DNA of 64,000 nucleotides from Flavobacteriaceae bacterium (GCA_013214625.1 JABSPO010000002.1:1-64000), one strand, 5' to 3'; positions 26,485 to 36,438 are shown, numbered from the stretch's first letter. Numbers and translations are program-made. Notes: generated by a model from the sequence alone, not told the origin.

Positions 26485-29205
26485 ATGTTTAGAGTAATAT
26501 TTCCCATACTTTTTTTTCACTGTTGCTTAGTTTCATTTTCTCAAAATAATAATATCGAGAAAACACTTACATCTGATTTTAGTAAACAACAGAAAATACG
26601 TGTTGTAGACTCTTTACTTTCTATTGACAACACGAATTTAAATACTTATAGGAAAGATTTATTTATCTATACAGATTGGCTTGTAAAAAACAATCGTGAT
26701 AAACATGCAATAAACTTAATAAAAAAGACTCTCTCACGTTTTGATAAGCATTTAGAAGAGAATACATGTTTTATAAAACAAATAAAGTACAGATTAGCAC
26801 TATACCATTACAATAATAAGGGCTATAAAAAAGCAATACAAATACTTATAACGTGTTTCTTAACAGGCAATGAATGCGAAGAGAATTATCAGATAAACAT
26901 ACTAATGGCAGTATGTTACCGTAGGATAAATGATTATTACAACTCAGTAAACTATTCTAAACGCGCTTTAACTTATCTTAAAAATAGTGACCCCAAACTT
27001 ATAGTTGATATAAATAAAAAAAAATATATTAATGGTGCTATTAATATATCACAAGCCTATAACCAATTAGAAGGGAGGCTAAATATAGAGGCAGGGAGAC
27101 AATATTTATTACGGGCAGATTCTTTAGCAAAAAAGATGAATTTAAGTTATAAAAGAGCTTTTAAGTTGAACACGTCTTTATTTACAACCTATAACATTGA
27201 GGAAACTTTAGATATAGAAAAAGGATTGTATTATTTAAATAAGGCATTGATATTGGCTAAAGAAAAAAAAGATTCTTTAAAAGTATGTTCAGTATTAACA
27301 AAAAAAGGAAATCTATATAATACCACAGATTATGATATAGCCATTTATTATCATAAGCAATCTATTAAATATATCCCTAAAAAAGACACCATTAGAATAC
27401 AATACTATAACGGTAATATGGCTTATTGCCTTTTACAAAAAAAAGAATTTAAAAAAAGTAAAGTATTTTCTAAAAAGCGCATAAAATCCTTGTCAGGATT
27501 AAATATAGAGGAGTTACTAAAAAAGAATAATCATTCAGTTATTTACAATGTTAAAGATAAAAAAAGATTATATACATTTTTAGACTATTACTGTCAGGCC
27601 ATTACAGGAAACACCAATTATAAAGAAAATCTGTCAGAAGTTGTTGAGTATTATTATTTAATTGATGAATTAATTTCGTTAATTCAATTAAACAGTGTTG
27701 AGTATAAATCTAGATTACATTGGAGAAAAGTTGCTAAAGAATTTTATAGTAAAGCAGTAAACACATGCTATTTGGTTAATGATACTAATAGTGCGTTTTA
27801 CTTTTTAGAAAAAAGTAAAGCACAAGTATTGCTAAAAGATATTTTAACAAATACTAAAAAACTAAAATTACCAAAAACGATTATAGATAAGGAGATCGCT
27901 TTTAAAAAAGAAATTTTACAAGTATCTAATCAAATTACTAAAGAAACAAACCTAAAAAAGCAAAGACAGTTACAAGATTCTGTTTTTAATACCAAATTAA
28001 AATTTCAAAAATACACGGACTCCTTAAGGGGGATCTATTCGGAGTATTATAATACCAATGACAAAGCAAAAGTTTACTCTTTACAAGAAGTACAGCAACA
28101 ATTAAACACTAAAACAGCTTTAGTATCTTATTTATGGAATACCGACAAGAATAATACTTTGTTTGGGTTACTTATTACTAATAAAGAAGCTAAGATTTTT
28201 AAGCTAAAAGATTTAGTGTTGTTTAAAAAGTTAGTCGCGCAATATAGAGAAGGGGTTTTGTCTCCTTTTGAGACTACACAGGATCAAAATGAGTTTAACA
28301 ATGTGTCATATCAATTATACGAACAGTTATTTCCAACTTCTGAAATAAAAGACTTGATTAAAAATAAAAAACTACTAATTGCTTCAGATAATTTATTGCA
28401 AAGCATTCCTTTTGAAGCATTAATTACGAACAGAAAAAGCAATACATACTTAATTGAAAGTAACGAAGTAAGCTATGTTTACTCTATGTCTTTTTTATTA
28501 CAGAATGGGAAAGTAAAGAGAAAAGCTGAGCGTTTGTTTGCAGGGTATTCACCAGAGGTTTTTAGCTATAGTACCTTAGATTCGTTAACGCAGACTACTT
28601 TGGAGATTAAAGGGATACAAAATGTTATTGGAGGAGATGGATATTACAGACAAGAGGCTACAAAAAAATCATTTTTAAAAGAGTCAAAGCAATATAAAAT
28701 CATTCATTTGGCAACTCATGCTAATGCATCATCTAATCCTTGGATAGCATTCAATGATTCAAAACTAGAGTTACATGAATTATACACCTATAAAAACCAA
28801 GCAGATTTAGTGGTGCTAAGCGCATGTAATACTGCAAATGGTGAGCTTGCTCAAGGAGAAGGTGTAATGAGTTTAGCAAGAGGTTTTTTTTATTCAGGTG
28901 CAAATAGCGTTCTTTCAACTTTATGGAATGCTAATGATAAAGCAACAGTTGATATTATGAAACAGTTTTATCAAAACTTGGGTGATGGCAAATCAAAATC
29001 AAAATCATTACAATTGGCGAAACAAAACTATATAAAATCAAATTCTCTTTCTGATGTATCACCTTATTATTGGGCTTCATTTGTGCTAATTGGTGACGCA
29101 GGTGTAGTACCATTAAAAACTAATAATTGGTATTGGTTGCTAGCGATAGTTTTTTGTTTTCTTGTAGCTTCTATTTATGTTGTGAAGCGTCGGAATAGTA
29201 AATAA
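26485..29205 (+). CDS. TPR-CHAT domain protein (caspase-like protease) with signal peptide and C-terminal TM anchor
   Basis: MFRVIFPILFFHCCLVSFSQ signal; TPR region; CHAT His in IIHLATHANA and Cys in LVVLSACNTANGELAQGEGVMSLARGFFYSGANSVLSTLW; C-terminal YWLLAIVFCFLVASIYVVKRR. Confidence 0.85.
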   Translation: MFRVIFPILFFHCCLVSFSQNNNIEKTLTSDFSKQQKIRVVDSLLSIDNTNLNTYRKDLFIYTDWLVKNNRDKHAINLIKKTLSRFDKHLEENTCFIKQIKYRLALYHYNNKGYKKAIQILITCFLTGNECEENYQINILMAVCYRRINDYYNSVNYSKRALTYLKNSDPKLIVDINKKKYINGAINISQAYNQLEGRLNIEAGRQYLLRADSLAKKMNLSYKRAFKLNTSLFTTYNIEETLDIEKGLYYLNKALILAKEKKDSLKVCSVLTKKGNLYNTTDYDIAIYYHKQSIKYIPKKDTIRIQYYNGNMAYCLLQKKEFKKSKVFSKKRIKSLSGLNIEELLKKNNHSVIYNVKDKKRLYTFLDYYCQAITGNTNYKENLSEVVEYYYLIDELISLIQLNSVEYKSRLHWRKVAKEFYSKAVNTCYLVNDTNSAFYFLEKSKAQVLLKDILTNTKKLKLPKTIIDKEIAFKKEILQVSNQITKETNLKKQRQLQDSVFNTKLKFQKYTDSLRGIYSEYYNTNDKAKVYSLQEVQQQLNTKTALVSYLWNTDKNNTLFGLLITNKEAKIFKLKDLVLFKKLVAQYREGVLSPFETTQDQNEFNNVSYQLYEQLFPTSEIKDLIKNKKLLIASDNLLQSIPFEALITNRKSNTYLIESNEVSYVYSMSFLLQNGKVKRKAERLFAGYSPEVFSYSTLDSLTQTTLEIKGIQNVIGGDGYYRQEATKKSFLKESKQYKIIHLATHANASSNPWIAFNDSKLELHELYTYKNQADLVVLSACNTANGELAQGEGVMSLARGFFYSGANSVLSTLWNANDKATVDIMKQFYQNLGDGKSKSKSLQLAKQNYIKSNSLSDVSPYYWASFVLIGDAGVVPLKTNNWYWLLAIVFCFLVASIYVVKRRNSK

Positions 29206-29425
29206 CAGACCTCCTTGTATAATTCCTGCCTTTAAAAGTTTACTTCTATTACTACAATAAAAGCAGGGTGTTTAATAAAACTCAGATTATCTATTCATAA
29301 AACGGATGGTGATTTTTTTACGGCTAACTTAAATTATTTCCTGTAAAAAACATCTTTAACCACCTTGTCTTTAGTTGTTTACGTGTTTTTATTTCTTTTT
29401 TTGTAATATTTTAATAAAAAATAAG

Positions 29426-29451
29426 GTAACAAAGAAGGAATGTGTGAACAG
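29426..29451 (+). promoter_or_regulatory. Second copy of the candidate ECF sigma promoter
   Basis: GTAACAAAGAAGGAATGTGTGAACAG upstream of 29587. Confidence 0.55.
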
Positions 29452-29586
29452 TAGGGAGTACAAACAAAAAAATCAATATCGTTTATGGTTTTGATTAAAA
29501 CAATATTCTTTCGCGAGAGAAAAGACAATAAACACTTAAGTCTAAAAAAGTAGTGTGTATAATTAACAATTAAAATATTTATTAAA

Positions 29587-30492
29587 ATGAAAAAAATCTT
29601 ATTTTTAGTACTGTTCTCAATAATATCAATTTCTAGTAAAGCACAAAGTGTTTGCGATATTGGCGTTACAACTCAAATAACACATGACGTGAATGGTGTT
29701 TATAGTGTTCCTGCAGCAATAGGGTATAGTTATTTTTGGTCAGTAACGGGAAATATTAGTATCCTTTCTGGTCAAGGAACAAATTCGGTTACTGTTGATA
29801 CAAGCGCTTCTTGCGAACAAGTGTCTGGATCAATCTATGTAACAGTATATAAGGATGGTGTAGCACCGTGTTGTAATGAAATTTCAATTAATATTGCTGA
29901 TAATTGTGGTTCAGAAGGTTGTGGAGTAGAGGTAACATATATCCAAGATTTAAATGAATGGGGAGATGGAACTGTATCATTTCATGCAGTTACAAATTTC
30001 AATACTGGTAGTACTTATCACAGTAGTTCTTTTACTTTTACTTTTCAAAATGGAGATGTTATAACGCATCTAGGAGCTATTAATCCTACACATGGTTATC
30101 CACAAGTTATAATTCCAGTAGCTGAAACAAATCGTGTGCTTAAGGTTTGTGTTAGTGTAGTTGCAAGTTTTCCAGGCACACCAAAACCGACTTTATGTCT
30201 TTCAGAGCCTTTGTGTAAAACGTTTTCTCATGGAGTATATGGTACAAGTAATATTTTTAATGGTTTTGGTAAAATTAAAAACCCTATTAAAAATATACTT
30301 AATGTAAATTTAAATGATGAAAAACAAGCAGAGGTTTTGATTTATGACTATAGTGGAAATTTAAAAAAGAAAACAAAAGTTGTTAAGGGAGGAAATATTG
30401 ATGTTAGTGATCTTAAAAATGGTTTATATATTGTAAAACTTACATCTATGGATGGTTTAGTTGAAACTAAGAAAATTCAAATTCAAAGATAA
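29587..30492 (+). CDS. Secreted protein with PKD/Ig-like N-terminus and T9SS type A sorting domain
   Basis: Signal MKKILFLVLFSIISISSKAQS; C-terminal ...VLIYDYSGNLKKKTKVVKGGNIDVSDLKNGLYIVKLTSMDGLVETKKIQIQR. Confidence 0.8.
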   Translation: MKKILFLVLFSIISISSKAQSVCDIGVTTQITHDVNGVYSVPAAIGYSYFWSVTGNISILSGQGTNSVTVDTSASCEQVSGSIYVTVYKDGVAPCCNEISINIADNCGSEGCGVEVTYIQDLNEWGDGTVSFHAVTNFNTGSTYHSSSFTFTFQNGDVITHLGAINPTHGYPQVIIPVAETNRVLKVCVSVVASFPGTPKPTLCLSEPLCKTFSHGVYGTSNIFNGFGKIKNPIKNILNVNLNDEKQAEVLIYDYSGNLKKKTKVVKGGNIDVSDLKNGLYIVKLTSMDGLVETKKIQIQR

Positions 30493-30516
30493 ACTGTCCA
30501 TGAATTAATGTTTACT

Positions 30517-30549
30517 ACTCTCGTTTAGTAAGTTAAATGAGAGTAGTAT
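30517..30549. terminator. Inverted repeat/hairpin downstream of the T9SS gene
   Basis: actactctcgtttagtaagttaaatgagagtagt. Confidence 0.5.
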
Positions 30550-30578
30550 TATATAAAGGCAGCAATTTTCGGAAACAA

Positions 30579-30608
30579 TAAAAGCCACTCAATTTGAGTG
30601 GCTTTTTT
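30579..30608. terminator. Rho-independent terminator
   Basis: aaaagccactcaatttgagtggctttttt. Confidence 0.8.
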
Positions 30609-30623
30609 GTATTATATGTTCCA

Positions 30624-30662
30624 TCCTGAAATAAGTCGATTTTGTGTCAACTTATTTCAGGA
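30624..30662. repeat. Inverted repeat, degenerate dispersed type
   Basis: tcctgaaataagt...acttatttcagga. Confidence 0.6.
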
Positions 30663-30681
30663 CGACACATATTATTAATAA

Positions 30682-32046
30682 TTATATCATTTCAGGATTG
30701 TATCCTAAGTATTCAACTTCGGTTTCTTTAAAGATAATACCGTAATCTTCCAATTCTTTTAGAATTGGGTTATAAACCTCTTTTGTAATTGGTAATTGAA
30801 CTCCAGGAGTTTTAATTTTACCATTCAAAATTTGTAATGTGGCAATAGCAACTGGTAAACCAACGGTTTTTGACATTGCAGTAAACGTTTGATCATCACC
30901 TAAAATAACCATTTTAGAATCTATTTGATGTTTTTTGCCGTTTAGTTCGTACCCGAATTTATGGTACATTACAATCATATCTTTATCTTCTTGCTGTAAA
31001 GTCCAAGTGTCTAATAATATCTTTTGTAATATTTGAGCTGGAGTTGCATTTACTAAGCCTACTTTTTTAGTAGCGCTAAATAAATCTAACTCTAAATACT
31101 TATCCCAAATAACATCGTCTTGATCTATTTTTAAACTATGACGGAATTTTAACTCAACAGAATCCGTTGGGCTATATGGTAAAAACGAGTTTACAAAATC
31201 TCTGTAAGTCATTTCCCCAGAGTTTTCAATAGTGTATGAATCATCTGTCATACCTAATATAATAAAATTATTCCAAGCACGGGAATATCCAACTCTTCTT
31301 ATTGTTCCTCTATATAAGGTGTCAACATTATCTAATCCGTAAACACTTCTATAACTTAAGGAATCTCTATTGGCGTAAGCTTCAAATTTTCCGTAACCTT
31401 CAATCTCTAAAAATTCAGTTCTTCTGAATAAACGGTTGTATGGAATGTATTTGTATTTTCCTTCTTGAATAAACATAGCAGCGCCACCTTGACCAGCTAA
31501 CACAACATTTCGTGGGTTCCAAGTAAACTTGTAGTTCCATAAATTATTGTCGCTTTCTGGGGCAACTAACCCACCACAAAAAGACTCAAACAAAAGCATT
31601 TTTCCGCCTTCATCTTTGATACGGTCAAGTACTTGCATCGCACTCATATGATCAATTCCAGGGTCTAGCCCAATTTCATTCATAAATACCAAACCTTTTT
31701 CTTTAGCTTCAGTATCTAATGCTTGCATTTCATCACTAATGTATGATGCGGTAACCATATGTTTTCCATAAGTAATGCAATCCTTAGCAACTTCTATGTG
31801 ATAACGAGCAGGAAGCATTGAAATAACAATGTCTGCATTTTGTACAGCTGCTTTTCTTTCATCCTCTTTAAAGATGTCTAGTATGATTGCAGTTGCATTT
31901 TTATGGTTTTTTACATGTGCATTAGCATTATCTAAAGATAAATCTCCAATGGTTACATGTAAATTTTCTTGTTCAGACTTTCCAATTAAGTAGGTAATTA
32001 AATTAGAGGCTGATTTTCCTGCGCCTATTACTAAAATTTTTCTCAT
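30682..32046 (-). CDS. Saccharopine dehydrogenase family protein
   Basis: MRKILVIGAGKSASNLITYLIGKSEQENLHVTIGDLSLDNA; FMNEIGLDPGIDHMSAM; start placed at the internal Met. Confidence 0.9.
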   Translation of the reverse strand: MRKILVIGAGKSASNLITYLIGKSEQENLHVTIGDLSLDNANAHVKNHKNATAIILDIFKEDERKAAVQNADIVISMLPARYHIEVAKDCITYGKHMVTASYISDEMQALDTEAKEKGLVFMNEIGLDPGIDHMSAMQVLDRIKDEGGKMLLFESFCGGLVAPESDNNLWNYKFTWNPRNVVLAGQGGAAMFIQEGKYKYIPYNRLFRRTEFLEIEGYGKFEAYANRDSLSYRSVYGLDNVDTLYRGTIRRVGYSRAWNNFIILGMTDDSYTIENSGEMTYRDFVNSFLPYSPTDSVELKFRHSLKIDQDDVIWDKYLELDLFSATKKVGLVNATPAQILQKILLDTWTLQQEDKDMIVMYHKFGYELNGKKHQIDSKMVILGDDQTFTAMSKTVGLPVAIATLQILNGKIKTPGVQLPITKEVYNPILKELEDYGIIFKETEVEYLGYNPEMI

Positions 32047-32123
32047 TTTTGTTTGGAGTTTTTTATTAGCGTGTTGTTTTTTATAACACAAATATATATA
32101 TAAGTGATATTTAAAACAATATT

Positions 32124-32513
32124 ATGAATAAAAGAATATTAATTTCAGCTGCGATATTAGCTATTGTAGCAATAATACTAGGGGCTTTTGGAGCTCATAA
32201 ATTAAAAGAGTTGTTGCCGGAACATAGTTTAAATGCATTTGAAACAGGTGTTCGTTATCAGATGTATCATGTTTTTTTGTTACTTTTTTTGGGTGTTTTT
32301 TCTGGGGTAACAGAAAGTATTAAGAAGAAAGTATATCGATTTACTATGGTTGGTATATTATTTTTTTCTGGGTCGATATATTTATTATCAACAAGCAGTA
32401 TCACTTCAATTGATTTTTCGGCTATAGGAATTATCACTCCGATTGGTGGAGTGTTGCTTATTGCTGCTTGGGGGATATTATTGAGAAGTTTTATAAACTT
32501 AAAAGACGATTAA
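32124..32513 (+). CDS. DUF423 family membrane protein
   Basis: AIILGAFGAHKLKELLPEHSLNAFETGVRYQMYHVFLLL. Confidence 0.9.
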   Translation: MNKRILISAAILAIVAIILGAFGAHKLKELLPEHSLNAFETGVRYQMYHVFLLLFLGVFSGVTESIKKKVYRFTMVGILFFSGSIYLLSTSSITSIDFSAIGIITPIGGVLLIAAWGILLRSFINLKDD

Positions 32514-32535
32514 GGCTCGTTTAACAAAAAATGTA

Positions 32536-32543
32536 TACTTTTG
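32536..32543 (+). promoter_or_regulatory. Bacteroidota-type -7 box for pckA
   Basis: TACTTTTG about 40 nt upstream of the pckA start. Confidence 0.4.
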
Positions 32544-32584
32544 CCCTTTATAACTAAATGCAACACAACAACAATACTATTATT

Positions 32585-34180
32585 ATGGCTGATAATGATA
32601 CAAAGAAAATGATTACGTTAGAACAATACGGAATCAAGAATGCAACAGTAAACTATAATTTATCGTCTGATGAATTACATGATCTAACTATAGCAAAAGG
32701 ACAAGGTGTTGAAGCTGCTTCTGGAGCTTTGGCAATTAATACAGGTGAGTTTACTGGTAGATCTCCAATGGACAGGTTTATTGTTAAAGATGCAATCACT
32801 GAAGATAAAGTTTGGTGGGGGAATATCAACCTTGCTTTTGATAGTGATAAGTTTCAAAAATTATATGATAAAGTAGTTACTTACTTGTCAGAAAAAGAAA
32901 TTTTTGTAAGAGATTGTTATGCTTGTGCTGACGAAGATTACAAATTAAACATTAGAGTAATTAATGAGCGTCCATGGTCAAACATGTTTGCTTATAATAT
33001 GTTCTTAAGACCAACAGAATCTGAATTAGAAAATTTCAGCCCAGAATGGACTGTAATAAATGCTCCAGGTTTTATGGCTGATCCTGCTGTTGATGGTACA
33101 CGCCAGCATAACTTTGCTATTTTAGATTTTACACGTAAAATTGCTTTAATAGGAGGGACAGGATATACAGGAGAAATCAAAAAAGGAATTTTCTCTGCAT
33201 TAAACTTTATTTTACCAGTTGATAAAAACACTTTACCAATGCATTGTTCTGCAAATGTTGGTGAGGATGGTGACACTGCAATTTTCTTCGGATTATCAGG
33301 AACTGGAAAAACAACTTTATCATGTGATCCAGCACGTAAGTTAATTGGTGATGATGAGCACGGTTGGACAAATGAAAATACAGTATTCAACTTTGAAGGA
33401 GGTTGTTATGCTAAAGTAATAGATCTTTCTGCTGAAAAAGAGCCGGAAATTTATAAGGCTATAAGAAGAGGAGCAATCCTTGAAAACGTTATTTTAGACG
33501 ATAAAGGAGCGGTAGATTATGAAGACACTTCAATTACACAAAATACACGTGTAAGTTATCCTATTTATCATATTGATAATATTCAAAAACCATCAATAGG
33601 AAAGAATCCTAAAAACATATTCTTCCTTACTGCTGATGCATTTGGTGTATTGCCTCCTATTTCTAAGTTAACTCCTGGTCAAGCGGCGTACCACTTTATT
33701 TCAGGATATACAGCAAAAGTAGCGGGTACTGAAGCTGGAATTAACGAGCCAGTACCAAGTTTTTCTGCTTGTTTCGGAGCGCCATTTATGCCATTACATC
33801 CAACAAAATATGCTGAAATGCTAAGTGTTAAAATGCAAGAGGCTGATGTAAATGTATGGTTGATAAACACTGGTTGGACTGGTGGAGGTTACGGAGTTGG
33901 TAACAGAATGAAATTAAGTTCTACAAGAGCTATGATTACTGCAGCTTTAAACGGTGGGTTAAAAGATGTTGAGTTTGTACAGCACCCAATTTTCGGATTG
34001 GATATGCCTACAACTTGTCCTAATGTTCCAACAGAGGTGTTAAATCCTAGAGGAACTTGGTCTGATGCTACAGCGTATGACGCTAAAGCTAACGAATTAG
34101 CAGCATCGTTTAAAAAGAACTTCGAAAAGTTTGAAGACTATGCAAATGAAGAAATAATGAAAGGTGGTCCGATTGTATAA
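32585..34180 (+). CDS. pckA: Phosphoenolpyruvate carboxykinase (ATP)
   Basis: FTGRSPMDRFIVKD; FFGLSGTGKTTLSCDPARKLIGDDEHGW; NTGWTGGGYGVG; start moved to MADNDTKK. Confidence 0.96.
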   Translation: MADNDTKKMITLEQYGIKNATVNYNLSSDELHDLTIAKGQGVEAASGALAINTGEFTGRSPMDRFIVKDAITEDKVWWGNINLAFDSDKFQKLYDKVVTYLSEKEIFVRDCYACADEDYKLNIRVINERPWSNMFAYNMFLRPTESELENFSPEWTVINAPGFMADPAVDGTRQHNFAILDFTRKIALIGGTGYTGEIKKGIFSALNFILPVDKNTLPMHCSANVGEDGDTAIFFGLSGTGKTTLSCDPARKLIGDDEHGWTNENTVFNFEGGCYAKVIDLSAEKEPEIYKAIRRGAILENVILDDKGAVDYEDTSITQNTRVSYPIYHIDNIQKPSIGKNPKNIFFLTADAFGVLPPISKLTPGQAAYHFISGYTAKVAGTEAGINEPVPSFSACFGAPFMPLHPTKYAEMLSVKMQEADVNVWLINTGWTGGGYGVGNRMKLSSTRAMITAALNGGLKDVEFVQHPIFGLDMPTTCPNVPTEVLNPRGTWSDATAYDAKANELAASFKKNFEKFEDYANEEIMKGGPIV

Positions 34181-34205
34181 TCGCCATTAGATTTTCTAAT
34201 ATATT

Positions 34206-34240
34206 AAAAATCCCGAAGCGAAAGCTTCGGGATTTTTTTT
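34206..34240. terminator. Rho-independent terminator
   Basis: aaaaatcccgaagcgaaagcttcgggatttttttt. Confidence 0.9.
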
Positions 34241-34299
34241 GCTTTATAAAGAAACAATTAATTTACTTATATTCGTAAAAACTATAATTCTTTCATATA

Positions 34300-36357
34300 A
34301 TGAATTTAAAAAAAACGGTTTATATAGGTGCGTTAGCTTCAATTGCTATTGTAGGATGTAAAGATAATACCAAAGAACAAGAAGTTGTTAGTATTACTAA
34401 TGGGATTAATGTAGATTTAATGGATAAAACCATAAGTCCTAACGAAGATTTTTTCCAGTTTATTAACGGAACTTGGTTGAAAAATAATATAATACCTGAT
34501 GATAGAACTCGTTGGGGGAGTTTTGATGAACTTCGTAAAATGACTGATGACGATGTGCTTTCTATTGTAAATAAAGCAATGAACGATGTTAGTATTAAAG
34601 AGAATTCTGATCAGGCTAAAGCACTTTATCTATACAAGTCAATACTTAATACAAAACAAAGAGATATACTTGGGATAACGCCTATAAAAGAGGTATTAAC
34701 TCAGATAGAAGCTATAGATAATATTTCGGATTTACAAGCGTATTTAACAGCAATGGAGCCAAAAGGGAGTACTGCTTTTTTTGGCACTTATATTGGTGCA
34801 GATTCTAAAGATAGTAATAAAAATGTAGTATATCTTGGAGCGGGAAGTGTGGGGTTGCCAGACAGAGATTATTATATAAAAGAAGATTCGGACTCAAAAG
34901 AGAAGAGAGAGAAGTATGTTTCTCATATTACTAAAATGCTTCAATATCTAGGAGACTCAGAAGAGCTTGCTGCAAAATCAGCAAAGCAAATTTTAAGTTT
35001 TGAGACTAAACTTGCTATTCCAAAAATGGACAAGGTTGAACGAAGAGATGCACGTAATAGGTATAATCCAATGGCAATTACAGATCTTCAAAAAATGGTA
35101 CCCAGCATTAACTGGAAGCATTATTTTACTGGTTTAGGTATAGCAAAATTAGACACAGTAATTGTTAGTCAATTAAAATATACTAAAGCATTACAAGAAG
35201 TTTTTACGGAAAACAATATCTCTGATTGGAAAGCATACTTAAAATGGGGGGTATTTAATAATTCAGTTGGAAAGTTAAGTGAAGAATTAGAAAAAGCAAA
35301 TTGGGAGTTCTACTCTAAAACTTTGAAAGGAGCTAAAGAACAACGCCCAAAGACTGAGAGAGCTCTTGCTACAGTAAACGGAACTGTGGGTGAGGCTTTA
35401 GGGAAGTTGTATGTATCTGAAAAATTTCCTCCAGAGGCAAAGGCTAAAGCAAAAAGGATGATTACAAATGTATTAAAGGCATTTGAGAATAGAATAAACA
35501 ATGTGGCTTGGATGAGTGAGGATACCAAGCTAAAAGCAATTGAAAAATTAAAAGCAACTACTGTTAAAATAGGTTATCCAGATAAATGGAAAGACTATAG
35601 TAAATTAAACATTGCAAAAGGAAACTCATATTTTGAAAACATGCAAAATGTTTCTGAATGGCGTTTTAAAGAAAATATAAACAAGTTGAATGAGCCAGTT
35701 GATAAAACGGAATGGCATATGTCTCCGCAAACTGTAAATGCATATTTCAATCCATCGTATAATGAAATTGTATTTCCAGCAGCTATTTTACAACCTCCTT
35801 TTTATGATTATAATGCTGATGATGCTGTAAACTATGGAGGAATAGGCGCTGTAATTGGTCATGAAATTTCACATAGTTTTGATGATTCAGGTGCTCGTTT
35901 TGATAAAAACGGAAATTTAAACAATTGGTGGACTGAAGAAGATGCTGAAAAATTTAAGGTTTTAGGGAAAGCATTAGCGGATCAATATTCCGAAATTGAA
36001 GTGTTGCCTGAAACGAATATTAATGGAGAGTTTACTCTAGGTGAAAATATAGGAGATCTTGGTGGAGTTAATGTTGCATATGATGCATTACAACTATATT
36101 ATGAAAAGAATGGAAAACCAGAAAGAATAGATGGATTTACAGGAGAACAGCGTTATTTTATGTCTTGGGCAACTGTTTGGAGGTCTAAATATAGAGATGA
36201 GGCATTAAAGAATCAAATTAAAACTGACCCACATTCTCCAGGGATGGTAAGGGCTTCTCAACCACTTAAAAATGTAGATGCATTTTATGATGCGTTTAAT
36301 ATTAAAGAGGGTGATAGTATGTATCTTGCTGAAGATGAAAGAGTAAGAATTTGGTAA
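34300..36357 (+). CDS. M13 family metallopeptidase (neprilysin-like)
   Basis: NAYFNPSYNEIVFPAAILQPPFYD; VIGHEISHSFDDSGARFDKNGNLNNWW; lipoprotein-like ASIAIVGCKD. Confidence 0.95.
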   Translation: MNLKKTVYIGALASIAIVGCKDNTKEQEVVSITNGINVDLMDKTISPNEDFFQFINGTWLKNNIIPDDRTRWGSFDELRKMTDDDVLSIVNKAMNDVSIKENSDQAKALYLYKSILNTKQRDILGITPIKEVLTQIEAIDNISDLQAYLTAMEPKGSTAFFGTYIGADSKDSNKNVVYLGAGSVGLPDRDYYIKEDSDSKEKREKYVSHITKMLQYLGDSEELAAKSAKQILSFETKLAIPKMDKVERRDARNRYNPMAITDLQKMVPSINWKHYFTGLGIAKLDTVIVSQLKYTKALQEVFTENNISDWKAYLKWGVFNNSVGKLSEELEKANWEFYSKTLKGAKEQRPKTERALATVNGTVGEALGKLYVSEKFPPEAKAKAKRMITNVLKAFENRINNVAWMSEDTKLKAIEKLKATTVKIGYPDKWKDYSKLNIAKGNSYFENMQNVSEWRFKENINKLNEPVDKTEWHMSPQTVNAYFNPSYNEIVFPAAILQPPFYDYNADDAVNYGGIGAVIGHEISHSFDDSGARFDKNGNLNNWWTEEDAEKFKVLGKALADQYSEIEVLPETNINGEFTLGENIGDLGGVNVAYDALQLYYEKNGKPERIDGFTGEQRYFMSWATVWRSKYRDEALKNQIKTDPHSPGMVRASQPLKNVDAFYDAFNIKEGDSMYLAEDERVRIW

Positions 36358-36377
36358 TTAAATGATGTTATAAAACA

Positions 36378-36411
36378 AAAAAATCCCGAAGCTTTCGTTT
36401 CGGGATTTTTT
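36378..36411. terminator. Bidirectional terminator
   Basis: aaaaaaatcccgaagctttcgtttcgggatttttt. Confidence 0.88.
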
Positions 36412-36438
36412 GTTTTTTGTATAATATGTAAGAAGAAA

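Noticed and set aside
26485-29205. CHAT protein as a CRISPR-linked (Craspase/TPR-CHAT) or other cytoplasmic defence effector
   Set aside because: No CRISPR or gRAMP gene nearby, and the protein carries a signal peptide and C-terminal TM, which favours an envelope role.
32992-33390. ORFs antisense to pckA (also 33679..33870)
   Set aside because: Fully opposite a strongly conserved CDS; no independent coding evidence.
34206-34240. Possible riboswitch or structured RNA downstream of pckA
   Set aside because: Simple GC stem with poly-U: an ordinary terminator.
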